Positions 34,591-43,753 are shown, counted from the stretch's first letter. The stretch: DNA of 64,000 nucleotides from Candidatus Rokuibacteriota bacterium (GCA_016184125.1 JACPDG010000045.1:1-64000), one strand, 5' to 3'. Notes: generated by a model not told the origin, from the sequence alone. Translations and numbers: made by a program.

Positions 34591-36810
34591 ATGCGGTTCC
34601 TGCTCCGCCTGCTCGGTGCGATGTGGATCGCGACACTCGCCGTCACGATCGGCTTCGCCTGGCTCGAGCTCCAGGAGGAGCGGAGGGAGCTCGTTGCGGA
34701 CCTCGAACGCCGCGCCGCGCTGGCCGCCGACGCGGTGCGCGAGCCGGCAGAGCGGCTGGTAGGCCGCGGCGCGCGGACCGGGTACGAACGTCTGCTCGCC
34801 CGCTTCGCGCGGGCCGATCGCGCGATCGCGATCTATGACGACCTCGGCGGTCTTCTCGCGGCCTCGGCCGACGTGCGAGCCGACCTCGGCGTCATCTCGC
34901 CCCTCGTCTCCGAAGCCCTGCGCGGCACCGCGGCCCGCACGATGCGCGTCGTGTTGGGGCGCGCGACGTGGGTGCATGTCGTTCCGCTCGTGTGGGAGGA
35001 CCGGTCCGTCGGCGCGGCCGCCGTGCTCCTCGACGCCCGCCACCTCGAAACGAGGGAATGGAGCCTCTGGCGCCGGACGGCCGTACGGCTCGGGGTGCTC
35101 GGGCTGCTGCTGACCGGCATCACGTTCCTCGTGGTGCGGTGGAGCGTGACGCAGCCGATCGCGCGCATGGCGGCGTGGACGAGGCAGATCAAGACGGGCA
35201 AGGAGGTCGCGCCGCCACCGACCGCGGATGCGAGCCTGTTCGGGCCGCTCGCGCAGGAGGTCGACAGTCTCGCCCGCTCGCTCGCCCGCGCCCGGATCGC
35301 GGCCGAGCACGAGGCCCGGCTGCGCCTCGCCGGCGAGAGCGTCTGGACCGAGGAACGGCTCAAGCAGTTCGTGCGCGTGAGGTTCGACGACCGGCCGATC
35401 TTCGTCGTCTCGAACCGCGAACCGGTCAGCCACATGCGCGAGGGACGCGCCGTACGCTCGGTGCGGCCCGCGAGCGGGCTCGTCACGGCGCTCGAGCCGG
35501 TCATGCTCGCCTGCGGCGGCGTCTGGGTCGCCCACGGGAGCGGCGGCGCCGATCGGGACGTCGGCGCGCGCATCGGGCTGCCGGAGGGCGATCCACAGTA
35601 CACGCTGCGCCGCGTCTGGCTCGACGCCGCCGAGGAGTCCGGCTACTACTACGGCTTCGCCAACGAGGGGCTGTGGCCGCTCTGCCACATCGTCCACGAG
35701 CGTCCGCAGTTCCGCGCGGAGGACTGGGGCCACTACTGTGCCGTCAACGAGAAGTTCGCCCGGACCCTGCTCGAGGAGATGGAGAGCACGCCGGCGCCGA
35801 TCCTGCTCGTGCAGGACTACCACTTCGCGCTCCTGCCGCAGATGGTGAAGCGCGCCCGCCCGGACGCGCGCGTGGCGCTCTTCTGGCACATCCCGTGGCC
35901 GAACTTCGAGGCGTTCCGGATCTGTCCCTGGCAGCACGAGATCCTGCTCGGGATGCTGGGCGCCGACCTCGTCGGCTTCCAAACCCAGTTCCATTGCAAC
36001 AACTTCCTCGAGACCGTCGAGCGCACGATCGAGGGGCGGGTCGACTGGGACCGGTTCGCGGTCGTCCGCGGTGACCACACCGCGCACGTGCTGCCGCTGC
36101 CGATCAGCGTGGCGCCCGAGTTCGACGCGCCCGGAAATGGACCCGACCGGACGCGCCTCCTCGCGGACCTCGGCGCCGAGGTCGAGTTCCTCGGCATCGG
36201 CGTCGACCGCGTCGACTACACGAAGGGGCTCCCCGAGCGCTTCCGTGCGATCCGTCGGTTCTTCGAGCGCTGGCCCGAGTACCGGCGGCGGGTCGTGTTC
36301 GTGCAGCTCGCCTCCCCGAGCCGCAGCCGCATCCCGCGGTACCAGGCACTCCTGCACGAGACCGAGGAGACCGTCCGGCAGGTCAACGAGGCGCTCGCGG
36401 AGCGGGGCTGGAAGCCGGTCGTCTACCACCAGCGTCACCACGAGCACGCCGAGATCCAGCCGTGGTATCTCCACGCGGACTTCTGCATGGTCACCTCGCT
36501 GCACGACGGCATGAACCTGGTCGCGAAGGAGTTCGTCGTCACGCAGCAGCAAGGCGATGGCGTGCTCATCCTGTCTCGGTTCGCCGGTGCCGCGAACGAT
36601 CTGCGCGATGCGCTGCTCGTCAATCCCTACGACATCGACGACGTCGCGGGTGCCGTTCACCGCGCCGTCACCATGGAGCGGGACGAACGCCGGCGGCGGA
36701 TGCGTCGCATGGTGAGCCAGGTGCAGGAGCACAGCGTGTATCGGTGGGCCGCCATGTTGCTGGCCGAGCTGGACCGGATGCCGCTCGGCGTGTCGCTCGC
36801 GCGCGAGTAG
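34591..36810 (+). CDS. otsA: membrane sensor/HAMP module fused to trehalose-6-phosphate synthase (GT20)
   Basis: A 739-residue fusion. Residues 8-26 and 162-183 are TM helices enclosing about 135 extracytoplasmic residues; 183-238 is HAMP-like (WSVTQPIARMAAWTRQIKTG). From about 268 the protein is a GT20 glycosyltransferase: FVVSNREPVSHM, LLVQDYHFALLPQM, ALFWHIPWPNFEAFRICPW, DYTKGLPERFRAI, and LHDGMNLVAKEFV for the donor nucleotide. It makes trehalose-6-phosphate (or a related alpha-glucosyl phosphate) from UDP/GDP-glucose. OtsA is normally a soluble protein of about 460-480 residues, so a signal-sensing membrane front end is unusual. No otsB phosphatase is adjacent. It follows apgM by 39 nt. 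Confidence 0.88.
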   Translation: MRFLLRLLGAMWIATLAVTIGFAWLELQEERRELVADLERRAALAADAVREPAERLVGRGARTGYERLLARFARADRAIAIYDDLGGLLAASADVRADLGVISPLVSEALRGTAARTMRVVLGRATWVHVVPLVWEDRSVGAAAVLLDARHLETREWSLWRRTAVRLGVLGLLLTGITFLVVRWSVTQPIARMAAWTRQIKTGKEVAPPPTADASLFGPLAQEVDSLARSLARARIAAEHEARLRLAGESVWTEERLKQFVRVRFDDRPIFVVSNREPVSHMREGRAVRSVRPASGLVTALEPVMLACGGVWVAHGSGGADRDVGARIGLPEGDPQYTLRRVWLDAAEESGYYYGFANEGLWPLCHIVHERPQFRAEDWGHYCAVNEKFARTLLEEMESTPAPILLVQDYHFALLPQMVKRARPDARVALFWHIPWPNFEAFRICPWQHEILLGMLGADLVGFQTQFHCNNFLETVERTIEGRVDWDRFAVVRGDHTAHVLPLPISVAPEFDAPGNGPDRTRLLADLGAEVEFLGIGVDRVDYTKGLPERFRAIRRFFERWPEYRRRVVFVQLASPSRSRIPRYQALLHETEETVRQVNEALAERGWKPVVYHQRHHEHAEIQPWYLHADFCMVTSLHDGMNLVAKEFVVTQQQGDGVLILSRFAGAANDLRDALLVNPYDIDDVAGAVHRAVTMERDERRRRMRRMVSQVQEHSVYRWAAMLLAELDRMPLGVSLARE

Positions 36811-36867
36811 GCGTTCACGCCGCGGCGCGTTGTCACGCCATCGAGCCGCAGCGGGGCTCTCTCCTGA

Positions 36868-36885
36868 TGTGGTAATCGTTACCCA
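36868..36885. promoter_or_regulatory. imperfect palindrome, possible activator site upstream of a sigma-54 promoter
   Basis: GTGGTAATCGTTACCCAC is an inverted repeat (GTGGTAA / TTACC-CAC with one extra base), unusual for its AT content. Its centre lies about 88 nt before the predicted start of the sigma-54 promoter at 36939, a usual distance for an NtrC-type enhancer. Confidence 0.4.
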
Positions 36886-36938
36886 CACCGACGGACTGCG
36901 CGCGTCGCGGACCCTCGGGATTTCGCTCGATTCGTGCT

Positions 36939-36954
36939 TGGCGTGTCGCTTGCT
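36939..36954 (+). promoter_or_regulatory. sigma-54 (RpoN) promoter
   Basis: TGGCGTG-TCGC-TTGCT: GG at 36940-36941 and GC at 36952-36953 are separated by exactly 10 nt as in -24/-12 promoters. It points to the small Cys/His protein gene at 37023, about 58 nt downstream of the expected start. Confidence 0.6.
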
Positions 36955-37022
36955 AGAAGCAGTCGCGACGGGATCCCCGAGGCGTGGGGGCATTTCGGGG
37001 ATATCCAAGGAGAAGGAGAGCC

Positions 37023-37283
37023 ATGGAACGCGAACGCGTCCTCGATCGCGATACCGCCGGTGACGAGCAGAGCGTCAGCGACGTGCACAACCGGGCGGGC
37101 ACCTGCGGGCGATGCTTCATGCTGGTGGCTCGTTACGCGCCCCAGGTCGTCACGACGAGCAGCATCTATCACCGTGAGTGCTTCGAAGCCTGGTACTTCG
37201 GGCGTCACGGCCGCCGGCCGACGCTGCTCCCCGGCGCCAACGGTGACCGCCATCGGTTCCAGGTGCGCGAACGCGCCGCGTGA
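37023..37283 (+). CDS. small Cys/His-rich protein, putative zinc-binding
   Basis: I do not recognise this 86-residue protein. It has CGRC (residues about 26-29) and, 30 residues later, YHRECFEAWYFGRHG, giving a CxxC ... HxxxC arrangement that suggests one treble-clef or LIM-like zinc site. No TM helix or signal. AAGGAGAG precedes the ATG. A sigma-54 promoter and a possible enhancer palindrome lie upstream, so expression is probably conditional. The next gene, an aspartase-like lyase, begins after a 149-bp gap with a half repeat. Confidence 0.65.
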   Translation: MERERVLDRDTAGDEQSVSDVHNRAGTCGRCFMLVARYAPQVVTTSSIYHRECFEAWYFGRHGRRPTLLPGANGDRHRFQVRERAA

Positions 37284-37409
37284 GCGCCCTGCGCGCACGC
37301 CCACCGCGTGGCGAACAGGGCGACGACCCGGGTCAGGCGGCCGCCCGCGCGCCCGAGAGGCGCGGCGCCGAGCCCGCTGGTGTCGCTCGCGCCGTCGTCG
37401 CGTTCAGCG

Positions 37410-37437
37410 CCCGGGCCATGTCGGGGCCTCCCATGAC
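37410..37437. repeat. half copy of the GC-rich repeat abutting a start codon
   Basis: GGGCCATGTCGGGGCCTCCCAT matches hairpin I of the repeat family, and its end overlaps the ATG (37433) of the lyase gene. Hairpin II is missing. Confidence 0.45.
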
Positions 37438-38896
37438 CTCAATCAGGCAGGAGCGGGACAGCCTCGGGACGAAAGCGGTGCCTGCCGAGGCGCTCTACGG
37501 TGTCTTCACCCGCCGGGCGCTCGAGACCTTCCAGCTGAGCGATCGCCGACCGCATCCCGCGCTGATTCGCGCGTACGCCCGGGTGAAGAAGGCGGCGGCG
37601 CGAGCGAACGCGACGCTCGGCCTCATCCCCCGGCGATGGGCGGACGCGATCGCGTGGGCCGCGGACCGCGTCCTCGCCGGCGAGATTCCGGACGCCGCGG
37701 TGCTGGACGCGTTCCAGGCAGGCGCCGGGACGCCGATGCACATGAACGTCAACGAGGTGCTGGCCAACCTCGCCAACGAGCGCCTCGGAGGACGGCGCGG
37801 GCGGTACGTGCCCGTCCATCCCAACAACCACGTCAACCTCGGCCAGTCGTCCAACGACGTGACGCCGACCGCGATCCGGCTCATGGCGCTCGAGCTCGCT
37901 CCCCCGCTCGAGAGGGAGCTGCGGGCGCTCGAGCGCGCGTTTCGCCGCCTGGCCGCGCGCGAACGCCGCGTGCTCAAGCCCGGCCGGACGCATCTCCAGG
38001 ACGCGGTCCCGATCACCTGGGGCCAGGTCTTCACCGGGTACGCGCAGGCGATTGGCGCCGCCCGCGATGCCTTCCGGGTCGCCGCCGACGAGCTGCGCGT
38101 GATCGGTCTCGGTGGGACCGCCGCGGGCACGGGTCTCACCGCGCATCCGCGGTTTCGCCGCCTCGTGATCCGCGAGCTCTCCCGCGACGCCGGCGTGCGG
38201 CTCGAGCCGGCGCCGAGCACCGTGACGACGACCTGGAGCCTGCGGCCGCTTTCCGCCTGCGCCGCGGGACTTCGCGGCATCGCGGTCGATCTCGGAAAGA
38301 TCTGCTTCGACCTCCGGTTGCTCGCGTCCGGCCCGCACACCGCGATCGCGGAGATCGTGCTGCCCGAAGTCGAACCCGGCTCGTCCATCATGCCCGGCAA
38401 GGTGAACCCGTCGGTCCCGGAGGCCGTCCAGATGGTGGCGTTCCAGGTCGCCGCTCACGACCACGCGATCGCGCTCGCTGCGGCCGCCGGCGAGCTCGAG
38501 CTCAACGTCATGTCGCCGCTCGTGGCCCTGAACCTCGGCGACGCGTTCGACCTGCTGACGGGCGCCGTCCGCCTCCTTCGCGAACGGTGCGTCCACGGGC
38601 TCCGCGTCGACCGCGATCGATCGCGAGCGCTCGTCGCCGGCAGCCTCGTGACGGCGACCGCACTCTCGCCGTACCTCGGGTACGAGGTCGTCGCCGAGCT
38701 CGTGAAGGAGGCGCTCGCCACGCGCCGGCCGCTGACCGACGTCATCGCCGCGCACGATCTCGTCCCACGTGATGCCCTCGCTCGCCTGCTGAACCCCGGC
38801 ACGCTCACCGAGCCGGAGGCCGTGGACGTCGTGCTCCGCCGCCGCATCCAGCGTGCGCCCGGGTACGCCCGCTTCCGCGCGGCGCGCGGGCTCTGA
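37433..38896 (+). CDS. aspA: aspartate ammonia-lyase / fumarase-family lyase
   Basis: A 487-residue aspartase/class II fumarase family protein. The opening RQERDSLGTKAVPAEALYG is aspartase-like, and the catalytic loop GSSIMPGKVNP is at residues 316-326; THLQDAVPITWGQ and NLGQSSNDVTPTA are the substrate regions. It deaminates aspartate to fumarate (or a related amino acid). The start overlaps a half repeat; a longer frame from 37280 adds a low-quality Arg/Pro tail. Aspartase is preferred over fumarase from the N-terminus, with some doubt about substrate. Confidence 0.85.
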   Translation: MTSIRQERDSLGTKAVPAEALYGVFTRRALETFQLSDRRPHPALIRAYARVKKAAARANATLGLIPRRWADAIAWAADRVLAGEIPDAAVLDAFQAGAGTPMHMNVNEVLANLANERLGGRRGRYVPVHPNNHVNLGQSSNDVTPTAIRLMALELAPPLERELRALERAFRRLAARERRVLKPGRTHLQDAVPITWGQVFTGYAQAIGAARDAFRVAADELRVIGLGGTAAGTGLTAHPRFRRLVIRELSRDAGVRLEPAPSTVTTTWSLRPLSACAAGLRGIAVDLGKICFDLRLLASGPHTAIAEIVLPEVEPGSSIMPGKVNPSVPEAVQMVAFQVAAHDHAIALAAAAGELELNVMSPLVALNLGDAFDLLTGAVRLLRERCVHGLRVDRDRSRALVAGSLVTATALSPYLGYEVVAELVKEALATRRPLTDVIAAHDLVPRDALARLLNPGTLTEPEAVDVVLRRRIQRAPGYARFRAARGL

Positions 38897-38900
38897 TTTC

Positions 38901-39018
38901 ATGGGGGGACTATCGAGGCCCCCCAAGCCCCCCGCGCTCGGAGCGCCCCGGGCGGTGCGCGGACGCACCGGCCAAAGCCGTGGCGCTCCTCGATCACCCG
39001 ATTCGTTCACGCGCCCTG
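38901..39018 (+). repeat. GC-rich double-hairpin repeat, one copy
   Basis: GGGGGGACTATCGAGGCCCCCC, CGCTCGGAGCGCCCCGGG, an inserted GTGCGCGGACGCACC mini-hairpin and the tail GATTCGTTCACGCGCCCTG. The rest of the gap, 39019-39227, shows no gene; only a -10-like hexamer at its end. Confidence 0.85.
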
Positions 39019-39214
39019 ACGGGACGCGGCGACCACGCCGGCCGCCGACGCTCCGCAGCGACGCCGAGGAGCGAGCAGGGCGAGGCGCCCGACGAGCGCA
39101 CGCCCGAGGCGTACTCCGAGTACGCCGCAGGGCGGGCCGAGGAGGGCAACGAAGCAATGCGACGCTCATCGGCGTCGCGGACCAGAAAGCGCTTGTGCCG
39201 GTGCGCACGAGCGC

Positions 39215-39220
39215 CATACT
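39215..39220 (+). promoter_or_regulatory. -10-like hexamer of a probable leaderless gene
   Basis: CATACT ends 7 nt before ATG 39228; TTGTGC lies 16 nt upstream as a weak -35. No Shine-Dalgarno. Confidence 0.35.
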
Positions 39221-39227
39221 GCTAGTC

Positions 39228-40595
39228 ATGCGGCACGTCCTGGTGTCCGACGACGCGTTCCTGTGGGAGCTCGTGCCACCATCCCCGCGCGCGCACGACA
39301 CCGTGTACGTGGTCGAGGAGCCCGCCGTCCGCGCTCGCATCGCGCGACACGGGGGAACGGCGGTCGGCGGAAACCTCGCGCACCAGGCGGTCTACCGGCG
39401 CGCGTTCCGCTCGGGACACGAGCCGGTCGTGGTGGCGGTCGATCCGGCGAGACAGGTCGCGGTCGTGCGCGCGATCCGCCGGGTGGCGCCGGCCGCGCCC
39501 GTGCTCGTCGTCTCCGACGTCACGCGCGTGCTTCGCCGCCTGCCCGGCGTGACGACCGTCTCGCCGCGCGTGTTCGCGGAACGCGTCGTCGGCCCGGAGC
39601 TCGAACGGGCGCTGACCCGGGCCCGCGTCGACCGCATCCGCGCCCAGCTCGCGCCACGCGCGCGGGTGCTCATCATGATGCAGGACGACCCCGACCCCGA
39701 CGCGATCGCTTCCGCGCTCGCGCTGCGCACGCTCCTCGGGCGCGACCGCGGCTCCGCGCCGATCGCGACGTTCGGCACGGTCACGCGGCCGGAGAACCGC
39801 GCGCTGATCGACCTGCTGCGCCTCGACGTCCGGCGGATCGGTCCCGAGGACGTCGCGCGCTACGATGGCGCCGCGATGGTCGACGTCCAGCCGAGCTTCT
39901 TCGAGGAGCGCGCGTTCGCTCGCGTGGACCTCGTCGTCGACCATCATCCCGAGGAGCGGCCCGTGCACGCCGCCGTCAAGGACGTGCGCCCGGAATACGG
40001 CGCGACGTCCACGATCCTCACGGAGTACTTGCGGGCGGCCGAGATCACGCCGACGGCGCGGCTGGCGACGGCGCTGCTCTACGGAATCAAGACCGACACG
40101 CAGGACCTCGAGCGGGGGGCGACGCGCGCCGATCTCGACGCCTTTGCCTTCCTCCACGCTCACGCCAGCCTCGGAGCGCTCCGCCGCATCGAGCGGCCGG
40201 AGCTGTCGCCCGAGGCGCTCGATACGCTGGGACGCGGCATCCGCGACCGTCGCGTCGTCGACGGCATCGTGTTCTCGCACCTCGGCCGCATCGGCTACCC
40301 GGAGCTGGTCGCGCAGTTCGCCGACCTGTTCCTCCAGGTCCGCGGCGCGCGGTGGTCCGTCGTGTCCGGGACGGTGAACGGTGAGCTCCACGTGTCGGTC
40401 CGGGCGGCCGAACCGTCGCGCGCGGCCGGCGTGGTCGTGCGCGACGCGTTCGGCGACCTCGGGAGCGCCGGCGGTCATCGCGCGATGGCGAAGGCCGTCG
40501 TGCGGCTCGCCGACTGGCGGGCACGCGTCGGCCATCTCACCGGTGACCGGATCTTGCGGCGCTTCCGGCGCGCGCTCCGCGCGGGCCGCGGATGA
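39228..40595 (+). CDS. DHH-family phosphoesterase with N-terminal Rossmann-like domain
   Basis: A 455-residue protein. Residues 1-130 resemble a TrkA-N-type nucleotide-binding domain (HVLVSDDAFLWELV; VVVAVDPARQVAVVRAI). From about 145 comes a DHH/DHHA1 phosphoesterase: MMQDDPDPDAIASALAL, AMVDVQPSFF, DHHPEE, GIKTDTQDLE and GGHRAMAK. Such proteins hydrolyse nanoRNA, pAp or cyclic dinucleotides, or act in ion-channel regulation. The gene ends 6 nt before mgtE, so an operon is likely. A CATACT hexamer 7 nt from the ATG suggests leaderless transcription. Confidence 0.85.
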   Translation: MRHVLVSDDAFLWELVPPSPRAHDTVYVVEEPAVRARIARHGGTAVGGNLAHQAVYRRAFRSGHEPVVVAVDPARQVAVVRAIRRVAPAAPVLVVSDVTRVLRRLPGVTTVSPRVFAERVVGPELERALTRARVDRIRAQLAPRARVLIMMQDDPDPDAIASALALRTLLGRDRGSAPIATFGTVTRPENRALIDLLRLDVRRIGPEDVARYDGAAMVDVQPSFFEERAFARVDLVVDHHPEERPVHAAVKDVRPEYGATSTILTEYLRAAEITPTARLATALLYGIKTDTQDLERGATRADLDAFAFLHAHASLGALRRIERPELSPEALDTLGRGIRDRRVVDGIVFSHLGRIGYPELVAQFADLFLQVRGARWSVVSGTVNGELHVSVRAAEPSRAAGVVVRDAFGDLGSAGGHRAMAKAVVRLADWRARVGHLTGDRILRRFRRALRAGRG

Positions 40596-40601
40596 CGGGC
40601 G

Positions 40602-41948
40602 ATGGACGAGAACGCGCGGCTGGTCGATTCGATCAAGGAGATGCTCGAGGGTGGCCGCGAGGAGCGACTCGCGGACCTCCTCGCCGAGACGCACGCGGCC
40701 GACGTCTCGGTCGTGCTCCGGGAGCTGCCGCTTTCCGACCAGGTCCAGGTGTTCCGGCTCCTCGCGCCGCAGCAGGCCGGCGCCGTGCTCTCGGAGCTCG
40801 ACGACCCGACGCTGCTCGAGCTGGTCCGCACCCTGGACGAGGTCGAGGTGTCGAAGATCCTCGACCAGATGCCGTCCGACGACGTCGTCGAGGTCGTCGA
40901 CGAGCTGCCGCCCGAGCAGGCCGAGAAGATCCTCGACCTCATGGAGGAGGAGAAGTCGGAGGAGGTCCAGGAGCTCCTCGAGTACGAGGAGGGCACGGCC
41001 GGCCGCCTGATGTCGCCCGACTTCATCGCCGTGCACGAGGGGGCGACGGTCGCCGAGGCGATCGAGCACATCCGCAAGGCGGCGTCCGGCGACGACCCGT
41101 TCTACCTCTATGTCGTGGACGACCACGACCACCTCGTCGGCGTCGTGCCGCTGCACCGCCTGCTCACGGTCGATCCCACGACGCCCGTCCGTGCCGTCCG
41201 GCGCGAGGACGTCGAGAGCGTCACGGTGGACACCGACCAGGAAGAGGTCGCGCGCCGGGTGCAGCGCTACGACCTGCGCGAGGTGCCGGTCGTGGACAAC
41301 CGCGGGCGGCTCCTCGGCACGATCGGCATCGACGACGTGATCGACGTCATGAGCGAGGAGGCGACGGAGGACATCCAGCGCCTCGGCGGCGTCGGCGGCG
41401 ACGAGACGGTGCTGGACTCCCCACGCGTGGTCTTCCGCAAGCGGCTCGTCTGGCGGCTCATCAACCTCGGCACCGCGCTGCTCGCCGCGTCCGTCATCGG
41501 CGTCTTCGAGCCGGCCATCCAGGCCCTCGCCACGCTCGCGATCTTCATGCCGATCGTCGCGTCCATGGGCGGGATCGGCACGACCCAGACGGCCACCGTT
41601 GTCATTCGGGGAATGGCGCTCGGCGACTTCACGGCCGGGCTCCTCGCTCGCGTGCTGACCAAGGAGGTGTGGCTCGCGCTCACCACCGGCGCGGCCAACG
41701 GCCTCATCCTTGCTCTGATCGCCTACCTGTGGAAGGGCCAGGCGCTGCTGTCCGTCATCCTCGGCGCGGCGCTCCTCTTCAACATGGTCGTGGCCGCGGT
41801 GGTCGGGACGCTCGTGCCCGTCGCACTCCGGACGTTCCGCATCGACCCCGCGATCGCGTCGAGCGTCATCATCACCGCGTTCACCGACATCTGCGGGTTC
41901 TTCTCGTTCCTCGGGCTCGCCACCCTCCTGATGTCGTTCCTGCTGTGA
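40602..41948 (+). CDS. mgtE: magnesium transporter MgtE
   Basis: A 448-residue MgtE channel. The N-domain (residues 1-125) is rich in Asp/Glu and Leu, two CBS domains follow (LMSPDFIAVHEGATVAEAIE; VPVVDNRGRLLGTIGIDD), then five TM helices with PIVASMGGIGTTQTATVVIR and the conserved DICGFFSFLGLAT end. It imports Mg2+ under CBS-domain Mg2+ sensing. No Mg-box riboswitch is visible in the short gap. Confidence 0.96.
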   Translation: MDENARLVDSIKEMLEGGREERLADLLAETHAADVSVVLRELPLSDQVQVFRLLAPQQAGAVLSELDDPTLLELVRTLDEVEVSKILDQMPSDDVVEVVDELPPEQAEKILDLMEEEKSEEVQELLEYEEGTAGRLMSPDFIAVHEGATVAEAIEHIRKAASGDDPFYLYVVDDHDHLVGVVPLHRLLTVDPTTPVRAVRREDVESVTVDTDQEEVARRVQRYDLREVPVVDNRGRLLGTIGIDDVIDVMSEEATEDIQRLGGVGGDETVLDSPRVVFRKRLVWRLINLGTALLAASVIGVFEPAIQALATLAIFMPIVASMGGIGTTQTATVVIRGMALGDFTAGLLARVLTKEVWLALTTGAANGLILALIAYLWKGQALLSVILGAALLFNMVVAAVVGTLVPVALRTFRIDPAIASSVIITAFTDICGFFSFLGLATLLMSFLL

Positions 41949-41959
41949 ACCAGAAAGAC

Positions 41960-41989
41960 GCTTGGCAAGGCCCGCAAGGCACGGGTAGA
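41960..41989 (+). promoter_or_regulatory. sigma-70-type promoter of the methyltransferase gene
   Basis: TTGGCA (41960-41965), 18-nt spacer, TAGAAT (41984-41989), about 60 nt before the GTG at 42049. Third promoter in the window with an 18-nt spacer. Confidence 0.6.
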
Positions 41990-42048
41990 ATTGGCGCGCA
42001 GTCCGGGCGAAACAGGACCGGCCTCGAATCCAACTCGTCGGAGGGCTC

Positions 42049-42681
42049 GTGGTGGACGTAGCGCTGGAGAAGAGGCAGGTCCAGCGCGCGTACGAGCTGT
42101 ACGCGCCGATCTACGATTTCCTCTTCGACTGGATCTTCGCCCCCGGCCGCGCCGCGGCCATCAAGCACCTCGAGCTCGCGCCGAACGACAGCGCCCTCGA
42201 GGTCGGGATCGGCACCGGTCTGAACCTTCCGCTGTACCCCGCGAGCTGCCGGCTGACCGGGATCGACCTCTCGCAGGAAATGCTGGACAAGGCCATCGAG
42301 CGGGTCCAGACGCTCGCGATGCCGGACGTGACGCTGAAGGTCATGGACGCGACCGCGATGGACTTCGGGGACAACGAGTTCGACAAGGCCGTCGCCACGT
42401 ACACGATCTCCGCGGTGCCCGACCCCGTGGCGGTGCTGCGCGAGATGCGGCGAGTCGTCAAGCCGGGCGGCATCATCGTCGTCCTGAACCACTTCAAGAG
42501 CCAGCGGCGCGTGGTGGGCCTCGTCGAGGACCTCGTCGCGCCGGTGTGCACGCGGCTCGGCTGGAAATCGAACCTGGCGCTCCAGCCGCTGCTGCGCGAG
42601 GTGGGCCTCGTGCCCGAGCTGGTCGCGAGGGTGAACCTGTTCAACGGGTGGCGCCTCGTGAAGTGCGTCAACAAGAAGTAG
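42049..42681 (+). CDS. class I SAM-dependent methyltransferase (PmtA-like)
   Basis: A 210-residue methyltransferase with motif I ALEVGIGTGLNLPLYP, acidic loop GIDLSQEMLDKA, DATAMDFGDNEFDKAVATYT and VVKPGGIIVVLNHF. The opening YELYAPIYDFLFDWIFAPGR is typical of Rhodobacter-type phosphatidylethanolamine N-methyltransferases, so a lipid substrate is plausible but not proven. GTG 42049 has GGAGG upstream; a second GTG follows directly. Confidence 0.82.
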   Translation: MVDVALEKRQVQRAYELYAPIYDFLFDWIFAPGRAAAIKHLELAPNDSALEVGIGTGLNLPLYPASCRLTGIDLSQEMLDKAIERVQTLAMPDVTLKVMDATAMDFGDNEFDKAVATYTISAVPDPVAVLREMRRVVKPGGIIVVLNHFKSQRRVVGLVEDLVAPVCTRLGWKSNLALQPLLREVGLVPELVARVNLFNGWRLVKCVNKK

Positions 42682-43700
42682 CGCGACTCGCACTCCTCGT
42701 CCTCGCGCTCGCGTCAGTCCTCCCCGTCGTCCGCGCAGGCCGCGTACTCGTGGTTGCCGCCCTGTTCCTGGCGGAGTTCCTGACCGCCGGCGCCTGGCCG
42801 GCGCTGACGCGGCTCACCAGCGCGCCGGCTCGCGAGCCGCTGCCCGTGCGCGGCGCGCTCGTCGATCGCCACATCGTTCCCGCACGGACAGCCCGGACGC
42901 CACTCGTGCTCGTGCATGGCCTCGCCCCCGAGGGCAAGGACGACACGCGCCTCGTCGCGGCCGCGTCGCTGCTCGCCCGCGCGGGCTTCGACGTCGCCGT
43001 CCCGACGATTCCCGGGCTCACGCAGCTCCGGCTGCGTCCCGAGGACGTCACGCCCGTGGTCGCCTCGCTCGCCGCGCGGCAGCGGCCGGCCGTCCTGGTC
43101 GGCGTCAGCGTGGGCGCCGGCGTTGCGATGCTGGCGGCCGCGCAGCCCGAGGTGCGCGAGCGCGTTCGCCTCGTGCTGAGCCTCGGCGGTTACGCCTCGG
43201 CCGCGGACCTCGTGCGTTTCTACCTCACGGGTGAGTACGCTTTCGGAGACACGCGCGGCCGCGTGGGACACGACCCGGCGCTCATCGAGACGTTCCTGCG
43301 CGCCAACCCCGACCTGCTCGACGCGTCGGCCCGACGCGTCCTGGCGGCCGCCGCCGCCGGGGTCGATGCGCCCCTGCACGCCCTCTCACCGGATCTGCGG
43401 GCACTCCTCGACGCGCTCTCACCGGAGCGCGTCGCGCACGCGATCACCGCTCCCCTGCTCCTCGTGCACGGCCGCGACGACATCGCCGTTCCGTACACCG
43501 AGAGTCTGCGACTCGCCGCCACGCGGCCGGAGCGTACCCGCCTCGTGTTGGTCGGCGTCGTCGGTCACGTCGAAGGCGCGGACGTCGTCGAGCGGTGGTC
43601 CGCCGTCCGCGACGTCCTTGCCCTATGGACTGTCACCTACCGCCTCCTCACCCTCGCCAGCGCGGGGCGGATGAGCGCGGGGGAGATGAGCGTCGCATGA
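42663..43700 (+). CDS. alpha/beta-hydrolase, N-terminally membrane-anchored
   Basis: A 345-residue protein. The first about 45 residues are hydrophobic (LALLVLALASVLPVV; VLVVAALFLAEFL), then an alpha/beta-hydrolase: PLVLVHGLAPEGKDDTRL, nucleophile elbow VLVGVSVGAGVAML, acid loop LLVHGRDDIAVPY and His in VVGHVEGADV. It starts at a GTG inside the methyltransferase end, 19 nt overlap. Probably an esterase or lipase-like enzyme on the membrane; substrate unknown. Confidence 0.75.
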   Translation: MRQQEVARLALLVLALASVLPVVRAGRVLVVAALFLAEFLTAGAWPALTRLTSAPAREPLPVRGALVDRHIVPARTARTPLVLVHGLAPEGKDDTRLVAAASLLARAGFDVAVPTIPGLTQLRLRPEDVTPVVASLAARQRPAVLVGVSVGAGVAMLAAAQPEVRERVRLVLSLGGYASAADLVRFYLTGEYAFGDTRGRVGHDPALIETFLRANPDLLDASARRVLAAAAAGVDAPLHALSPDLRALLDALSPERVAHAITAPLLLVHGRDDIAVPYTESLRLAATRPERTRLVLVGVVGHVEGADVVERWSAVRDVLALWTVTYRLLTLASAGRMSAGEMSVA

Positions 43701-43753
43701 CTTCGTTGCGCTCGTTGCCGCTCCCTGCGAGCGCTGCACACCGGTCCGCCGTC

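Noticed and set aside
42000-42048. Riboswitch or Mg-sensing leader near mgtE
   Set aside because: The gap before mgtE is only 6 nt, and the sequence after it contains a plain promoter for the methyltransferase gene.
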